From Clostridiales bacterium UBA7103 (GTDB taxonomy: Bacteria > Bacillota > Clostridia > Oscillospirales > Oscillospiraceae), in the NCBI GenBank assembly GCA_002493305.1, contig DKYJ01000052.1, forward strand, positions 9,477 to 63,226: 53,750 nucleotides of DNA, in the 5' to 3' direction. The number at the start of each line of letters is the position of its first letter. Position 1 is the first letter of the stretch. This document shows, piece by piece, positions 7,452 through 16,157 of the stretch. The notes beneath the pieces are model-generated. The model saw only the letters and a list, made by a program, of their open reading frames with translations. It was not told where the DNA came from and did not search any database. The translations under genes and the position numbers were made by a program.

Positions 7452-7898
7452 TCACAAATGCGCATGGATAACGCGAAGTTCCGTGCCGAGAATTTTTTGA
7501 ACTGGAGCTAATATATCATCCTCGACAGCTTGCCCCGGATTGTATATCTCTATCCGGGTGCGGGCAAAGCCACAGGGGAAATGGTAGCAAAGCTCATTGA
7601 GCGAAACCGCCGCACCACAGCATGGAGCAACCGTGCCCAAAAACATAAACTCGCCTTCAAATGCCTTGCTCATGGCGCTCTGCCACCAGCTATAATCGAG
7701 CTTTTTGCCGCATTTCGGGCAGAAAATTTCACTGAGGTTTGAGCCACAATCGACAAAAACCGGGCTGCCATTGACGCTTATGTTGATGCCATCGCTGTTA
7801 ATGTGCGCTTCAAGATACGCCTTGGCCACATCAAGCGTCTGCTCCGGTGGCAGATAAAGCGGATCGCGAGGGATGATTTTGACGATGTGGTCGGACAT
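7452..7898 (-). CDS. Conserved zinc-ribbon-like protein of unknown function
   Basis: 148-residue soluble protein that I cannot place in a named family. A metal-binding module is visible: FCPKCGKKL (about residues 59-67) and, 30 residues later, APCCGAAVSLNELC followed by HFPCGFAR. Together these give at least four to six cysteines plus a histidine suited to Zn or Fe-S binding. The N-terminal half (IIPRDPLYLPPEQTLDVAKA) looks like a small alpha/beta domain. AGGAG precedes the ATG on the minus strand. It stands alone, convergent with the AcnX operon. Function not assigned. Confidence 0.75.
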   Translation of the reverse strand: MSDHIVKIIPRDPLYLPPEQTLDVAKAYLEAHINSDGINISVNGSPVFVDCGSNLSEIFCPKCGKKLDYSWWQSAMSKAFEGEFMFLGTVAPCCGAAVSLNELCYHFPCGFARTRIEIYNPGQAVEDDILAPVQKILGTELRVIHAHL

Positions 7899-7920
7899 AT
7901 GCTTTTCTCCTATCTGTTAT

Positions 7921-7951
7921 CAAAAACCCTCCATGCAAACGCACGGAGGGT
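7921..7951 (-). terminator. Terminator downstream of ricT
   Basis: On the minus strand, stem ACCCTCC with GGAGGGT (7951-7945 and 7932-7926), followed by TTTTTG. It lies 6 bases after the ricT stop. Confidence 0.85.
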
Positions 7952-7957
7952 ATAGTT

Positions 7958-9220
7958 TTATTCGCTCTTTGCCGGGCCGCCGGTTTTGGGTTTGCCGCGG
8001 TAATAATTCCGCCGCCGGCTATTGCGGTGCTGCTCGCTCTGAGGCTTCTGCCCCTCGCTTATCTTCACAGGCTTGACGGTGGCTTTTTTATCAGCGTTCT
8101 GAGTGGGATTGGCGGTATTTTCCGCCTTGGGCTTGCCGCTTCCGCGGCTCTTACGGGAGTGAGGCTTTTGCTTCTGCTCACCCTTCGGCTCCTGCTGCTC
8201 CCGGCGCTCGGCCTTGGGCTTCTGAGCACTTTTACCTCTGGCGTTTCTGGGTTTGCCCCGGCGCTCAGGCTTGGGCTGCCCGGCAGGCTGCTCTGTGCCG
8301 TAATCGGCCAGCAGCGTGGGCATGACCCACTCGTCTTCCTTCTCTTCCTTCTCCTCCGGCTCAGGAACATAGTTGAGCACGTGGGCGGGAGTTTCTCCGT
8401 CCTTGGGTCTGCCGCCGGGTACGGCGCAAAGCTCATTGGACTTATAGCTGTGAAGACTGTCATCGTCCCCGTCCAGCTTCACCTTCACCGTCTGACGCAG
8501 GAGATTGACCTGCATAGCGGTACCATATCCGTCCTTGGTCTCCACAAAAGCGCCCTGCTTGGGCACTTTTTTTATCAGGTCCTCATAGGCGTCCTGCTCG
8601 TAGCGCAGGCAGCACATGAGCCTGCCGCAGCTGCCGGAGATCTTGGTGGGGTTTAAGGAGAGGGACTGAACCTTGGCCATTTTGGTAGACACCGGCTGGA
8701 AATCCTCCAAAAACTGGCTGCAGCAATAGGGCCTGCCGCAGATGCCGATGCCGCCTATCATCTTTGCCTCGTCGCGCACGCCGATCTGACGCAGCTCAAT
8801 GCGGTTGCGGAAAATGCCGGCCAGATCCTTCACCAGCTCTCGGAAGTCAACACGCCCGTCAGAGGTGAAGAAGAAAGTGGTTTTGTTCCCTTCAAAATTA
8901 CACTCCACATCCACAAGCTTCATGTCAAGCCCGTGCTCTTCTATCTTTTTCTGGCAGATATCAAAAGCGTCCTTTTCGCGGCGCTTGTTGTATTCCGCCA
9001 CGCGCAGATCGTCCTTCGTGGCGATGCGCGCCACGGGACGCAGCGGCTGAACCACGGCGGTTTTCTCCACCATGTGGTTGCCGCGGCAGCAGTCCGCTAT
9101 TTCAAGACCCTTAGAGGTCTCCACGATGACCTTATCCCCGGTATTTATTTGCAGGGAATTGGGGGCAAAGAAATAGCACTTGCCCCGGTTTTTGAATTTT
9201 ATGCTTACAACTTCAATCAA
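7958..9220 (-). CDS. ricT: RicT/YaaT-like PSP1-domain regulatory protein
   Basis: 420-residue homologue of RicT (YaaT), a PSP1-domain protein. In Bacillus subtilis it forms the Fe-S-containing RicA-RicF-RicT complex, which affects RNase Y specificity, sporulation and competence. The conserved core (about residues 1-270) contains the cysteine blocks GGIGICGRPYCCSQFL and SGSCGRLMCCLRYEQD, which supply cluster ligands. The last 130 residues are a low-complexity Lys/Gln/Pro/Arg-rich tail with many KPK and KGE runs, longer than in B. subtilis. Such a tail may bind nucleic acid. It directly follows holB, the standard Bacillota order. Confidence 0.93.
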   Translation of the reverse strand: MIEVVSIKFKNRGKCYFFAPNSLQINTGDKVIVETSKGLEIADCCRGNHMVEKTAVVQPLRPVARIATKDDLRVAEYNKRREKDAFDICQKKIEEHGLDMKLVDVECNFEGNKTTFFFTSDGRVDFRELVKDLAGIFRNRIELRQIGVRDEAKMIGGIGICGRPYCCSQFLEDFQPVSTKMAKVQSLSLNPTKISGSCGRLMCCLRYEQDAYEDLIKKVPKQGAFVETKDGYGTAMQVNLLRQTVKVKLDGDDDSLHSYKSNELCAVPGGRPKDGETPAHVLNYVPEPEEKEEKEDEWVMPTLLADYGTEQPAGQPKPERRGKPRNARGKSAQKPKAERREQQEPKGEQKQKPHSRKSRGSGKPKAENTANPTQNADKKATVKPVKISEGQKPQSEQHRNSRRRNYYRGKPKTGGPAKSE

Positions 9221-10033
9221 TTATTTTTCCTCTGTTTCCGGCTGCGACAGGCTGTCCACCGCCAACAAACCAAATATATGTTTCACGCCCACGCTGCCCC
9301 TGAGCCAGGTACAGCAGCGCTGACACAGCTCAACAAGGCGCAAAAGCTGACTCCGGTCGGGCAGGACGCTCTCCCGCCGAAGGCAAAGCATATCGGCCAA
9401 AAGGCTCTGCGCGCAGTCAAGCATCGCCTCGGCGGCAGCGCTGTCCATGCCGTCGTTCTGCCCGCACCAGCGGCAAAGTGCCGCGGCGTCCCCCTTGGAA
9501 ACCAGCTTGAGATATTCTTTTGCCAGCTTCATCGCCGCTTCCTCGGCGGCGGGGGACTTGCCGTTAACGGACAGCTCCGCGCAGCGTGAGCGCACTGTGG
9601 GCAGCAGCTTATCGGGATTTGTCACGCACAGCAGCAGCATCGCCCCGGCGGGCGGCTCCTCGAGCAGCTTCAAGGCGGCGTTCTGGGCGGAGAGATTCAT
9701 CATGTCTGCCTCGTGGATTATATACACCTTGCGCTGTGCCTCATTGGGCAGCACCACCGCGTCCGCCGCCATGGAGCGAATCTGCTCCACCGACAGCTCG
9801 CGCTTTTGCTTGCCGGAGTTGTCCGTCAGGCGGGAGACATGGATAATATCCGGGTGTACTCCAGCAAACGCCTTGCGGCAATCCCGGCACTGGCCGCAGG
9901 GCGGGTCAGCCCCCCGGCACACGGCAGCCGCTGCGATCTCTCCGGCACGGTGCAGCGCCTCCTCCGGTGCAGCACCCACGATCATACAGGATTGGGGCAG
10001 ACGGCTTACATCGGTTTTTTCACGGCCACTCAC
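9221..10033 (-). CDS. holB: DNA polymerase III delta' subunit
   Basis: Clamp-loader subunit of 270 residues that opens and places the beta clamp with delta, gamma/tau and ATP. The N-terminal AAA+ fold has a degenerate P-loop (IVGAAPEEALHR), as expected for delta', and a zinc module CRGADPPCGQCRDCRK. The lower domain has VYIIHEADMMNLSAQNAALK, the LLEEPP motif, and PTVRSRC, the SRC-type motif. A GTG start at 10033 is preferred because AAGGAG sits seven bases upstream; the in-frame TTG 18 bases further up lies before that ribosome binding site. The stop abuts ricT. Confidence 0.93.
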   Translation of the reverse strand: MSGREKTDVSRLPQSCMIVGAAPEEALHRAGEIAAAAVCRGADPPCGQCRDCRKAFAGVHPDIIHVSRLTDNSGKQKRELSVEQIRSMAADAVVLPNEAQRKVYIIHEADMMNLSAQNAALKLLEEPPAGAMLLLCVTNPDKLLPTVRSRCAELSVNGKSPAAEEAAMKLAKEYLKLVSKGDAAALCRWCGQNDGMDSAAAEAMLDCAQSLLADMLCLRRESVLPDRSQLLRLVELCQRCCTWLRGSVGVKHIFGLLAVDSLSQPETEEK

Positions 10034-10132
10034 TGCCTCACTCCTTTGCAAACGCTGAATAATGCCTTTCTATATATTTTACATTTTCAGCGCCATATAG
10101 TCAACAAAAATCATTCCGCGGCGGCAGATCGT

Positions 10133-10675
10133 TTATTTGAGCAGGCATTTTGTCATGTTAAGAACCAATTTTGCCAGCTCTGCGCTGGATATTGGAAAGC
10201 TGTCCACTATCCAGGAGCGGAGCATACCCATGACGCCGTTTGTGATATAGGTATAGCTATACCGTCGCTCAAGCTCAGTGTCGCCCATGAGAGGCACGCT
10301 GTATTTATCCATGACCGTGGCGATGAGCCTGTCGTTAAAGCTCTGGTTATCGTAGCGGACGATCAAAATACGGAACATTCGCTCATTTTCACGGATATAG
10401 TCAAAAAAATCCGCGAGAACCCGCTGCGTGTAGCCGGTTGAATAGTCGTAGAGGTCTTTTGACTCCGTGGGCAGCAGCATGAGCACATCCTGCACGATCT
10501 CCTCGGCAAGCTGCATTATATCCTGATAATGGGCATAGAAGGAAGAGCGGTTCACATCGGCTGCCCGGCAGACATCAGTGACGGAGATCTTCTCCAGCGG
10601 CTTTTCCTCCATCAGCTCCAACAGCGCGTCTTTCATCAGCTTCTTTGTGATTTTGACCCTTCTGCTGTCTGCCAT
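10133..10675 (-). CDS. TetR/AcrR-family transcriptional regulator
   Basis: 180-residue regulator. The N-terminal helix-turn-helix (about residues 8-55) reads ITKKLMKDALLELMEEK, then ISVTDVCRAADVNRSSFYAH, a clear TetR recognition-helix region. The C-terminal part is all-helical and matches the DhaS/TetR_C-like ligand domain by pattern. ATG at 10675 is chosen because AAGGGG lies eight bases upstream; the in-frame GTG at 10684 has no room for a binding site. The gene is divergent from the MMPL exporter, whose promoter carries a palindrome between -35 and -10, so this protein probably represses the exporter. Confidence 0.88.
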   Translation of the reverse strand: MADSRRVKITKKLMKDALLELMEEKPLEKISVTDVCRAADVNRSSFYAHYQDIMQLAEEIVQDVLMLLPTESKDLYDYSTGYTQRVLADFFDYIRENERMFRILIVRYDNQSFNDRLIATVMDKYSVPLMGDTELERRYSYTYITNGVMGMLRSWIVDSFPISSAELAKLVLNMTKCLLK

Positions 10676-10765
10676 ATTCCGCACCCCTTAACGAAAAATT
10701 AACACCGCAATCCCACACATTCCAAAGAAATGTCGGGAACACAGCGTTTTTCAAAATACTGTTCG

Positions 10766-10794
10766 TTGAATTTACAACAGACTGTTGGTATTAT
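10766..10794 (+). promoter_or_regulatory. MMPL exporter promoter with TetR-type operator
   Basis: -35 TTGAAT (10766-10771), a 17-base spacer and -10 TATTAT (10789-10794). The spacer contains the 13-base palindrome CAACAGACTGTTG (10775-10787). A further CTGTT half-site at 10759-10763 forms a second dyad with AACAG. This is an ideal position for steric repression by the divergent TetR protein. Confidence 0.72.
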
Positions 10795-10833
10795 ACACAT
10801 ATAAATACGCCCCTGTCAACCCGGAGGAGAACG

Positions 10834-13248
10834 ATGATGAATAAGCTTGCCGATTTTATTGTGAAGCACAAACTGCCCATTTTACTGCTGACGCTTCTCT
10901 TGACCGCCGTTAGTGCTTTTCTGATACCGGGGGTCAAAATAAATTCTGATATGACCGAATATCTGGCCGATTCCTCAAAGATGAAAATAGGCATGGATAT
11001 AATGGCAGAGCAGCTCCCCGGTGTGAAGGAGGAGCAGTATATCCGCGTGATGCTCAGCGGGCTTGACGAGAGCGCGCGGCTTGATGCGAAGGTGGCATTT
11101 TCCGCGCTCGACTATGTTTCGGATGTCGAGTACGAGGCGGGGGATGAGGCCTACAACAAGGGCGACAAGGCGCTTTATAAAATCACCACGGAGTATGAAT
11201 ATGATTCAGCGGAGGAGCGCTCCATCCGGAGCGCCGTCCGGGAGCTGTACCCGGACAATGACCCCGTCATCGAAACCGGCAGCACTTTTTATAAGATCCC
11301 CACATGGGTGATAGCGCTTGCCCTCGGCAGCCTCCTGGTGATTTTGTTTATCATGACCCCCTCATGGGTCGAGCCGCTGCTCTTCATGGCAACCATCGGC
11401 GCGGCGGTCATCCTAAACTCTGGGACGAATATCTTTAAGGGCACGGTGTCCAACACCACCTTTGCCATATCCGCCATATTGCAGATGGTTCTTTCCATGG
11501 ATTATTCCATAATCATTATGAACCGTTACCGGCAGGAGTCCGAGACCGAGAGCGACCATGCCCGGGCAATGGCCTCCGCGCTTAAAAACGCCTTTTCCTC
11601 CGTGACCAGCAGCGCAGTGACGACTTTTGTGGGGCTTTTGATGCTGGTGTTCATGAGCTTCAAAATTGGCCCTGATCTTGGAATAGTGCTGGCAAAGGGC
11701 GTTGTATTCAGCCTGCTGTGCGTGTTTTTGATGCTGCCCGCCCTCATCCTCATGTGCGATGGGGCGATCCGCAAAACTCAAAAAAAGGTGCTCAACGTAC
11801 CTACAAAAAAGCTGGCGGTTTTCAGCTATCGGGCCAGAGTGCCCATGTTTGTCGTCTGTGTGCTGCTCATGGGGACGGCTGCGTTTTTGCAGAGCAAGAC
11901 CGCATTTTCCTTTGATCTTTCAAATGAGAGCGTCATAAACGAGACGTTCAGCGAGGATAACCCCGTTATCGTGCTGTATCACAATTTTGACGACAGACGC
12001 ATTGAGGATATATGCGACGAATTTTCCGATACACCCGGTATAAAGCAAATCGCAAGCTACCCCACGACCATCGGCAAGCAGTATAACTGCCGGGAGCTTG
12101 AGGAGGCTCTCGCCGATATGGGCGGGGAGATGTCAGTGGAGCCGGAGCTGCTGCGGACGGTATATGCCCTGCGCTATGCCGACTATGCCGCGCACAGACC
12201 CGGCCTCGGCAGCTTTATAGACTACGCCGCAGGGCAGCCCGACCTTGCAGAGTACGTACAGGATATGCAGGCTCTGCCCGCCCTTGCCGCGAGCGCGGGG
12301 GTCGATCTTGAAAAGGAGATGTCCCTTGACAGCATATACAGCCTCATATCCTCAGCCGGCTTTGAGCTTGACAAGACCCAGCTTGAGCTGCTCTATGCCG
12401 CCTATCAGGGGGAGCATAACCTCGACGAGGCGTGGACTATGTCAGTCGACGAGTTTGTGGACTTTGTCAATGCCCGCATTATCGGAGACGACAGCTTCTC
12501 CGAGCTGGTAGATGAGGAAGCCCGCAGGCAGCTTGCAGACGCCGCGCAGACGCTCGATGACGCCCGCAGCCAGCTCAGAGGCGGGGAATACTCGATCATT
12601 GCCTTTTCAACAGAGCTCCCCAAGGAGTCAGAGGAGACCGCCGCCTTTACTGATAGGCTGGACGCAGTGTGTGAAGAGAAGCTGCTGGGCAGCTATTACC
12701 TCATCGGAACCTCCGCCATGTACCATGAGATGCAGCAGGATTTCCGGGGCGAAGTGCTGCTGCTGACAGTGCTCACGGCGGCGTCAATATTCCTGATAGT
12801 GCTCATAAGCTTCAAAAACCTGCTTGTTCCCACGGTGCTTGTGCTGCTCGTGCAGTGCGCCGTGTTCATGACCGCCGCCTTCAGCTATATCCGGGGCTAC
12901 TCCATGAACTATATGGCTTATCTGATAGTCCAGTGTATACTTATGGGAGCAACCATAGACTACGGTATTTTGTTTGTGAACTATTACCGCGAGAACCGGC
13001 TTGCCCACTCCGTGCAGGATTCGCTTATCCGCGCCTATGACGGCTCCATACACACTATCATGACCTCCGGTCTTATCGTTATCCTTGTTACGGGGCTTTT
13101 GGGCGTGACCGTATCCGCCCCGGCAATCGGGCCGATTTGTGCGACCATCTCCCTCGGAGCGCTCTCCGCCGTGCTGCTGATTCTGTTCATTCTTCCGGCG
13201 CTCATAGCCGCGCTCGATAAATACGTGATGAAAAAGCACGGCAAATAA
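10834..13248 (+). CDS. MMPL/RND-superfamily membrane exporter
   Basis: 804-residue polytopic membrane protein of the MMPL (hydrophobe/lipid-exporting RND) type. Layout: one N-terminal helix (about residues 14-33), a first extracytoplasmic domain, five helices at about 160-330, a sixth helix near 355-372 that opens the second half, a long extracytoplasmic domain (about 375-640) and a final helix bundle (about 645-790). The conserved SMDYSIIIMNRYRQE and, in the second half, ATIDYGILFVNYYREN carry the paired Asp-Tyr proton-relay residues of MMPL proteins. GGAGGAG lies before ATGATG. Single-gene unit with its own terminator, likely controlled by the TetR regulator. Substrate unknown. Confidence 0.92.
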   Translation: MMNKLADFIVKHKLPILLLTLLLTAVSAFLIPGVKINSDMTEYLADSSKMKIGMDIMAEQLPGVKEEQYIRVMLSGLDESARLDAKVAFSALDYVSDVEYEAGDEAYNKGDKALYKITTEYEYDSAEERSIRSAVRELYPDNDPVIETGSTFYKIPTWVIALALGSLLVILFIMTPSWVEPLLFMATIGAAVILNSGTNIFKGTVSNTTFAISAILQMVLSMDYSIIIMNRYRQESETESDHARAMASALKNAFSSVTSSAVTTFVGLLMLVFMSFKIGPDLGIVLAKGVVFSLLCVFLMLPALILMCDGAIRKTQKKVLNVPTKKLAVFSYRARVPMFVVCVLLMGTAAFLQSKTAFSFDLSNESVINETFSEDNPVIVLYHNFDDRRIEDICDEFSDTPGIKQIASYPTTIGKQYNCRELEEALADMGGEMSVEPELLRTVYALRYADYAAHRPGLGSFIDYAAGQPDLAEYVQDMQALPALAASAGVDLEKEMSLDSIYSLISSAGFELDKTQLELLYAAYQGEHNLDEAWTMSVDEFVDFVNARIIGDDSFSELVDEEARRQLADAAQTLDDARSQLRGGEYSIIAFSTELPKESEETAAFTDRLDAVCEEKLLGSYYLIGTSAMYHEMQQDFRGEVLLLTVLTAASIFLIVLISFKNLLVPTVLVLLVQCAVFMTAAFSYIRGYSMNYMAYLIVQCILMGATIDYGILFVNYYRENRLAHSVQDSLIRAYDGSIHTIMTSGLIVILVTGLLGVTVSAPAIGPICATISLGALSAVLLILFILPALIAALDKYVMKKHGK

Positions 13249-13254
13249 AGTAAA

Positions 13255-13293
13255 TAAAAAAATGCTTCCGCCACACTGACGGAAGCATTTTTC
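13255..13293. terminator. Bidirectional terminator, MMPL gene and DUF362 gene
   Basis: Stem AAATGCTTCCG (13260-13270) with CGGAAGCATTT (13280-13290), with A runs on one side and T runs on the other. It lies between two convergent genes and serves both directions. Confidence 0.88.
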
Positions 13294-13296
13294 TGT

Positions 13297-14154
13297 TCAG
13301 ACCTCAACAAGCTCGTAGTCGCGGCTGCCGACGCCGAGCTCCGCGGCGGCCTCGATGGTGTGCACACCGTTGCGCGTCTCGACACGCTCAACAAAGTGGT
13401 CGCGCCCGGGGTCATCGGAGGCGTATACAAGGTCGATGCAGGCCTGATCTATGGCCACGGGGTCGAGAGAAGCCAGAATACCAATGTCCTTCATGCAGGG
13501 GTCTTCGGCAATGCCGCAGCAATCGCAGTCAACGGACAGGTTCTTCATCACGTTGATAAACACAGCGTTGTCGCCGAAGTAGCTCTTCACCGCCGACGCA
13601 GCGTCCGCCATGGCGTCGAGGAAGCGCAGCTGCTCCGTGTTGCTGCCGATGTCGCCGATGCCGTGGATAAGCTGTTTCCCGTCGGAGGAGGCAAAGCCGA
13701 TAGCCAGCTGCTTGAGCGCGCCGCCATAGCCGCCCATGGGGTGACCCTTGAAGTGGGAGAGCACCAGCGTGGAGTCGTAGTTTGCAAGGTGCTTGCCCAC
13801 AAGATCGACCTTTATGATTTTGCCCTCCGGTATGGGCAGAACCATATCCGGACCCTCCTCGTCCATCAAATCAACAGTGAAATAGCGTGTCCAACCGTGC
13901 AGCTCGATGGTTTTCCAGTGCTTTTTGGTGCTGTTGCGCTCGCCGGTGTATGCGGTGTTGCACTCCACCGCCGTGCCGCCCACATGGTCAACGACAGGCT
14001 TCCAGAACTCCGGACGCAGGAAATTCTGGTTCCCCACCTCGCCGGAGTGGAACTTTATGGCCACTTTGCCGGGAAGGTGCTTGCCCACCATGTCATAAAG
14101 ACGCACGACGCTCTCAGGGCTAATATCTTTTGTAAAATAAACTTTTGATTTCAT
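13297..14154 (-). CDS. DUF362-family protein
   Basis: 285-residue member of the DUF362 family, an uncharacterised, probably Fe-S-associated group common in anaerobes. Features are KVAIKFHSGEVGNQNFLRPE, VLSHFKGHPMGGYGGALKQL and the Cys-rich block DCDCCGIAEDPCMKDIGILA followed by SLDPVAIDQACIDLV, all family signatures. The start is ATG at 14154, with AAAGGGGA upstream; an in-frame TTG at 14172 would swallow that site. Divergent from the PAP2 gene, with a separate consensus promoter. Confidence 0.88.
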   Translation of the reverse strand: MKSKVYFTKDISPESVVRLYDMVGKHLPGKVAIKFHSGEVGNQNFLRPEFWKPVVDHVGGTAVECNTAYTGERNSTKKHWKTIELHGWTRYFTVDLMDEEGPDMVLPIPEGKIIKVDLVGKHLANYDSTLVLSHFKGHPMGGYGGALKQLAIGFASSDGKQLIHGIGDIGSNTEQLRFLDAMADAASAVKSYFGDNAVFINVMKNLSVDCDCCGIAEDPCMKDIGILASLDPVAIDQACIDLVYASDDPGRDHFVERVETRNGVHTIEAAAELGVGSRDYELVEV

Positions 14155-14183
14155 GGCTAAATCCCCTTTCAAAAGTGGATACT

Positions 14184-14212
14184 ATTTTATACATAATTCA
14201 GCGCACTGTCAA
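14184..14212 (-). promoter_or_regulatory. Promoter of the DUF362 gene
   Basis: Minus strand: -35 TTGACA (14212-14207), a 17-base spacer and -10 TAAAAT (14189-14184). Confidence 0.72.
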
Positions 14213-14240
14213 TATAATGCGGGCGAATTTGCTTTTTTGG

Positions 14241-14269
14241 TTGCAAGCGGGCGCGATTATTGGTAAAAT
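14241..14269 (+). promoter_or_regulatory. Promoter of the PAP2-mmcQ operon
   Basis: -35 TTGCAA (14241-14246), a 17-base spacer and -10 TAAAAT (14264-14269), 38 bases before the chosen ATG. Confidence 0.68.
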
Positions 14270-14306
14270 ACAGGGTATAAATACCATAGTGAAAGAAGGC
14301 GTATTT

Positions 14307-14975
14307 ATGGCTCAATGGCTCAACAGTTTTTTTGCGGGCTATGACGAGGCTATTTTAGGGGCGCTGCATTCCGTGGCCGCCGGTGCGGGCACGGTGCTGA
14401 CTCCTATAATGAAGCTCATCACCCTGCTGGGTGAAAAGGGGTTGCTGTTTTTGCTTCTGGCGCTGGTGCTCATGTGCTTTGCAAAGACCCGCCCGGCGGG
14501 AGTGTGCATGTTCGGCGCGGTGTGCTGCGGCGCGCTGATAACCAATATCATCTTAAAGGACGCGGTGGCCCGGCCCCGACCCTTTGAGGCGATGGAAGTG
14601 TACAAGCAGTGGTGGGTGGCCGTGGGCTCCCCGGCGGAGGACGGCTTCTCCTTCCCTTCCGGCCATGTGACGGCAGCCACGGCGGCAATGGTCTCCCTGT
14701 GCTTTACAAGGGGCAGAAAATTCATTCTTCCGGCGGCGCTGGTGGTGGTTTTCATGGGCATTTCCCGCAATTACCTTGTGGCGCACTATCCCTCTGATGT
14801 GCTCTTTGCCATAATTATCGGCGCCCTCTCCGCATTTGTGGCATATATTATCATCCGGATTATCTTCCGCTTCCTTGAGGAGCATGACGACAAGGCCTTC
14901 TGCGCTTTCGCGCTTGACTGGAGCCTGAGTCTGCCTGCGTCCGGCGGTGGGTACAGGGGTAAGCACGAAAAATGA
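14307..14975 (+). CDS. PAP2-family membrane phosphatase
   Basis: 222-residue integral membrane acid phosphatase of the type-2 phosphatidic acid phosphatase family, acting on lipid phosphates such as phosphatidylglycerophosphate or undecaprenyl diphosphate. All three catalytic motifs are present: KDAVARPRP (KX6RP), FPSGH, and SRNYLVAHYPSD (SRX5HX3D). About five to six membrane helices surround them. The ATG at 14307 follows GAAAGAAGG; an earlier in-frame ATG at 14145 lies upstream of the promoter and within the divergent gene's start. The stop overlaps the next gene by four bases (ATGA). Confidence 0.9.
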   Translation: MAQWLNSFFAGYDEAILGALHSVAAGAGTVLTPIMKLITLLGEKGLLFLLLALVLMCFAKTRPAGVCMFGAVCCGALITNIILKDAVARPRPFEAMEVYKQWWVAVGSPAEDGFSFPSGHVTAATAAMVSLCFTRGRKFILPAALVVVFMGISRNYLVAHYPSDVLFAIIIGALSAFVAYIIIRIIFRFLEEHDDKAFCAFALDWSLSLPASGGGYRGKHEK

Positions 14976-15337
14976 GCGGCGAAATATTGACCCGGCAGCA
15001 GGCCATAGACGCCTGCATGGAATTTCCCGGCGTGTATGAGGATTATCCCTTTGACGACGGCAATTGGACGGCTATACGCCACGGCGCAAATAAGAAGATT
15101 TTCGCCATGATTTTTGAGCGGGAGGGGTATATCTGGCTCAATCTCAAGGCTGAGCCCTCCTGGGGCGATTTCTGGCGCGGCTGCTACAACGCGGTAGTCC
15201 CGGCCTATCACATGAACAAGGAGCACTGGATAAGCGTCATTCTTGACGGCAGCATGAAGCGCGAGGAGATAATGCGCCTCATAACCGACAGCTTTGACCT
15301 AACCGCCCCAAAGGCGCGAAAAAAACGGGAAAGATAG
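14972..15337 (+). CDS. MmcQ/YjbR-family protein
   Basis: 121-residue cytoplasmic protein of the MmcQ/YjbR (DUF419) family, with a CyaY-like fold once thought to bind DNA; its biochemical role is not established. Recognised by the opening FPGVYEDYPFDDGNWTAIRH, then IWLNLKAEPSWGDFWR and a NKEHWISVILDGS segment. Translation is coupled to the PAP2 gene by an ATGA overlap. The Lys/Arg-rich end (KARKKRER) is unremarkable for the family. Confidence 0.87.
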   Translation: MSGEILTRQQAIDACMEFPGVYEDYPFDDGNWTAIRHGANKKIFAMIFEREGYIWLNLKAEPSWGDFWRGCYNAVVPAYHMNKEHWISVILDGSMKREEIMRLITDSFDLTAPKARKKRER

Positions 15338-15343
15338 ATACAG

Positions 15344-15373
15344 CAGCCCCTGCGGATCTCCGCAGGGGCTGTT
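15344..15373. terminator. Hairpin between convergent genes
   Basis: CAGCCCCTGCGGA (15344-15356) pairs with TCCGCAGGGGCTG (15359-15371). The immediate loop is only two bases, so the top pairs must open. It sits between the mmcQ and membrane-protein genes and probably terminates transcription from one or both; T runs are weak. Confidence 0.65.
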
Positions 15374-15383
15374 AAAATGGGAA

Positions 15384-16043
15384 TTACTGCTCGTCGGAAG
15401 GAGGACATTCCTCGGGAGGCTGTACCTCCTCCGGTATGCCCGGCTGCTGCGGCATGGCGCCGCATTTTACGCCATCGTCCCAGTTCCGGCAGGCAAAGAC
15501 AAAGAAGGGGTACGCTATCGGAACAAGAACGCTGAGCACCAGGAAAAGCATAGTAGACTTAGGACGGCAGGACTCGAAAAACTTATACATACATATGTAT
15601 AAAAGCACGGTGGCCACGCTTGACAAAAGAGACGCGACAAGCACAAAGGGAACCAGGCGCGTGAAATATTTCGCCGCCATGTTATCCAGCTGCACCTCGG
15701 TCATATAATCCATGATGGAAATCAGCTTGAACAAGAAATCCGCATATATGCCAATGAGAACGATGAAGCAGACGAAGATGGCCACACAGGACCAGAGCAG
15801 AAAATGCCGCCATTTATAGTTCCGACCCAGCTTCCTGTCGTGAATATCCGCGATTGAACCGGAGACCCACGCTCTCGCAACAGGCACCCACGCCAGCCCG
15901 TAAAACCGGACGCCGCGCCGCTTGCCTATCTCAAAAAGACTGAGGGAACGCAGAACATAGGAGACGATCCCCCAGATAAGAACGACCGCCAGAATAATAA
16001 AATACACCAGCAAAAAGGTTGAAAAAGATTCATCGTATAACAT
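15384..16043 (-). CDS. Multi-spanning membrane protein of unknown function
   Basis: 219-residue protein with about four membrane helices: near residues 9-33, 82-104, 130-155 and 165-185. Between the first two is a conserved-looking stretch, KRRGVRFYGLAWVPVARAWV, of the kind seen in uncharacterised Clostridia membrane proteins. The C-terminus is a cytoplasmic Pro/Glu-rich tail (QQPGIPEEVQPPEECPPSDE). The ATG at 16043 is supported by AGGGAGG; an upstream in-frame ATG lacks a site. No function assigned. Confidence 0.78.
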   Translation of the reverse strand: MLYDESFSTFLLVYFIILAVVLIWGIVSYVLRSLSLFEIGKRRGVRFYGLAWVPVARAWVSGSIADIHDRKLGRNYKWRHFLLWSCVAIFVCFIVLIGIYADFLFKLISIMDYMTEVQLDNMAAKYFTRLVPFVLVASLLSSVATVLLYICMYKFFESCRPKSTMLFLVLSVLVPIAYPFFVFACRNWDDGVKCGAMPQQPGIPEEVQPPEECPPSDEQ

Positions 16044-16120
16044 ATTGGTTCCTCCCTTTAAAAATGATTCTCCCACATAAAATATAGTAGCATGAAATGC
16101 GAAATATGTCAAGATGATGA

Positions 16121-16150
16121 AAAATGACCCTGCGGCGAGAGCCGCAGGGT
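16121..16150 (-). terminator. Terminator of the tandem CNNM/CorC genes
   Basis: Stem ACCCTGCGG with CCGCAGGGT (16127-16135 and 16142-16150), followed on the minus strand by CATTTTTC. Confidence 0.82.
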
Positions 16151-16157
16151 TAAAATT

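Noticed and set aside
10034..10051. Upstream TTG start for holB giving six more residues
   Set aside because: The AAGGAG site lies within those codons, so the GTG at 10033 is the better start.
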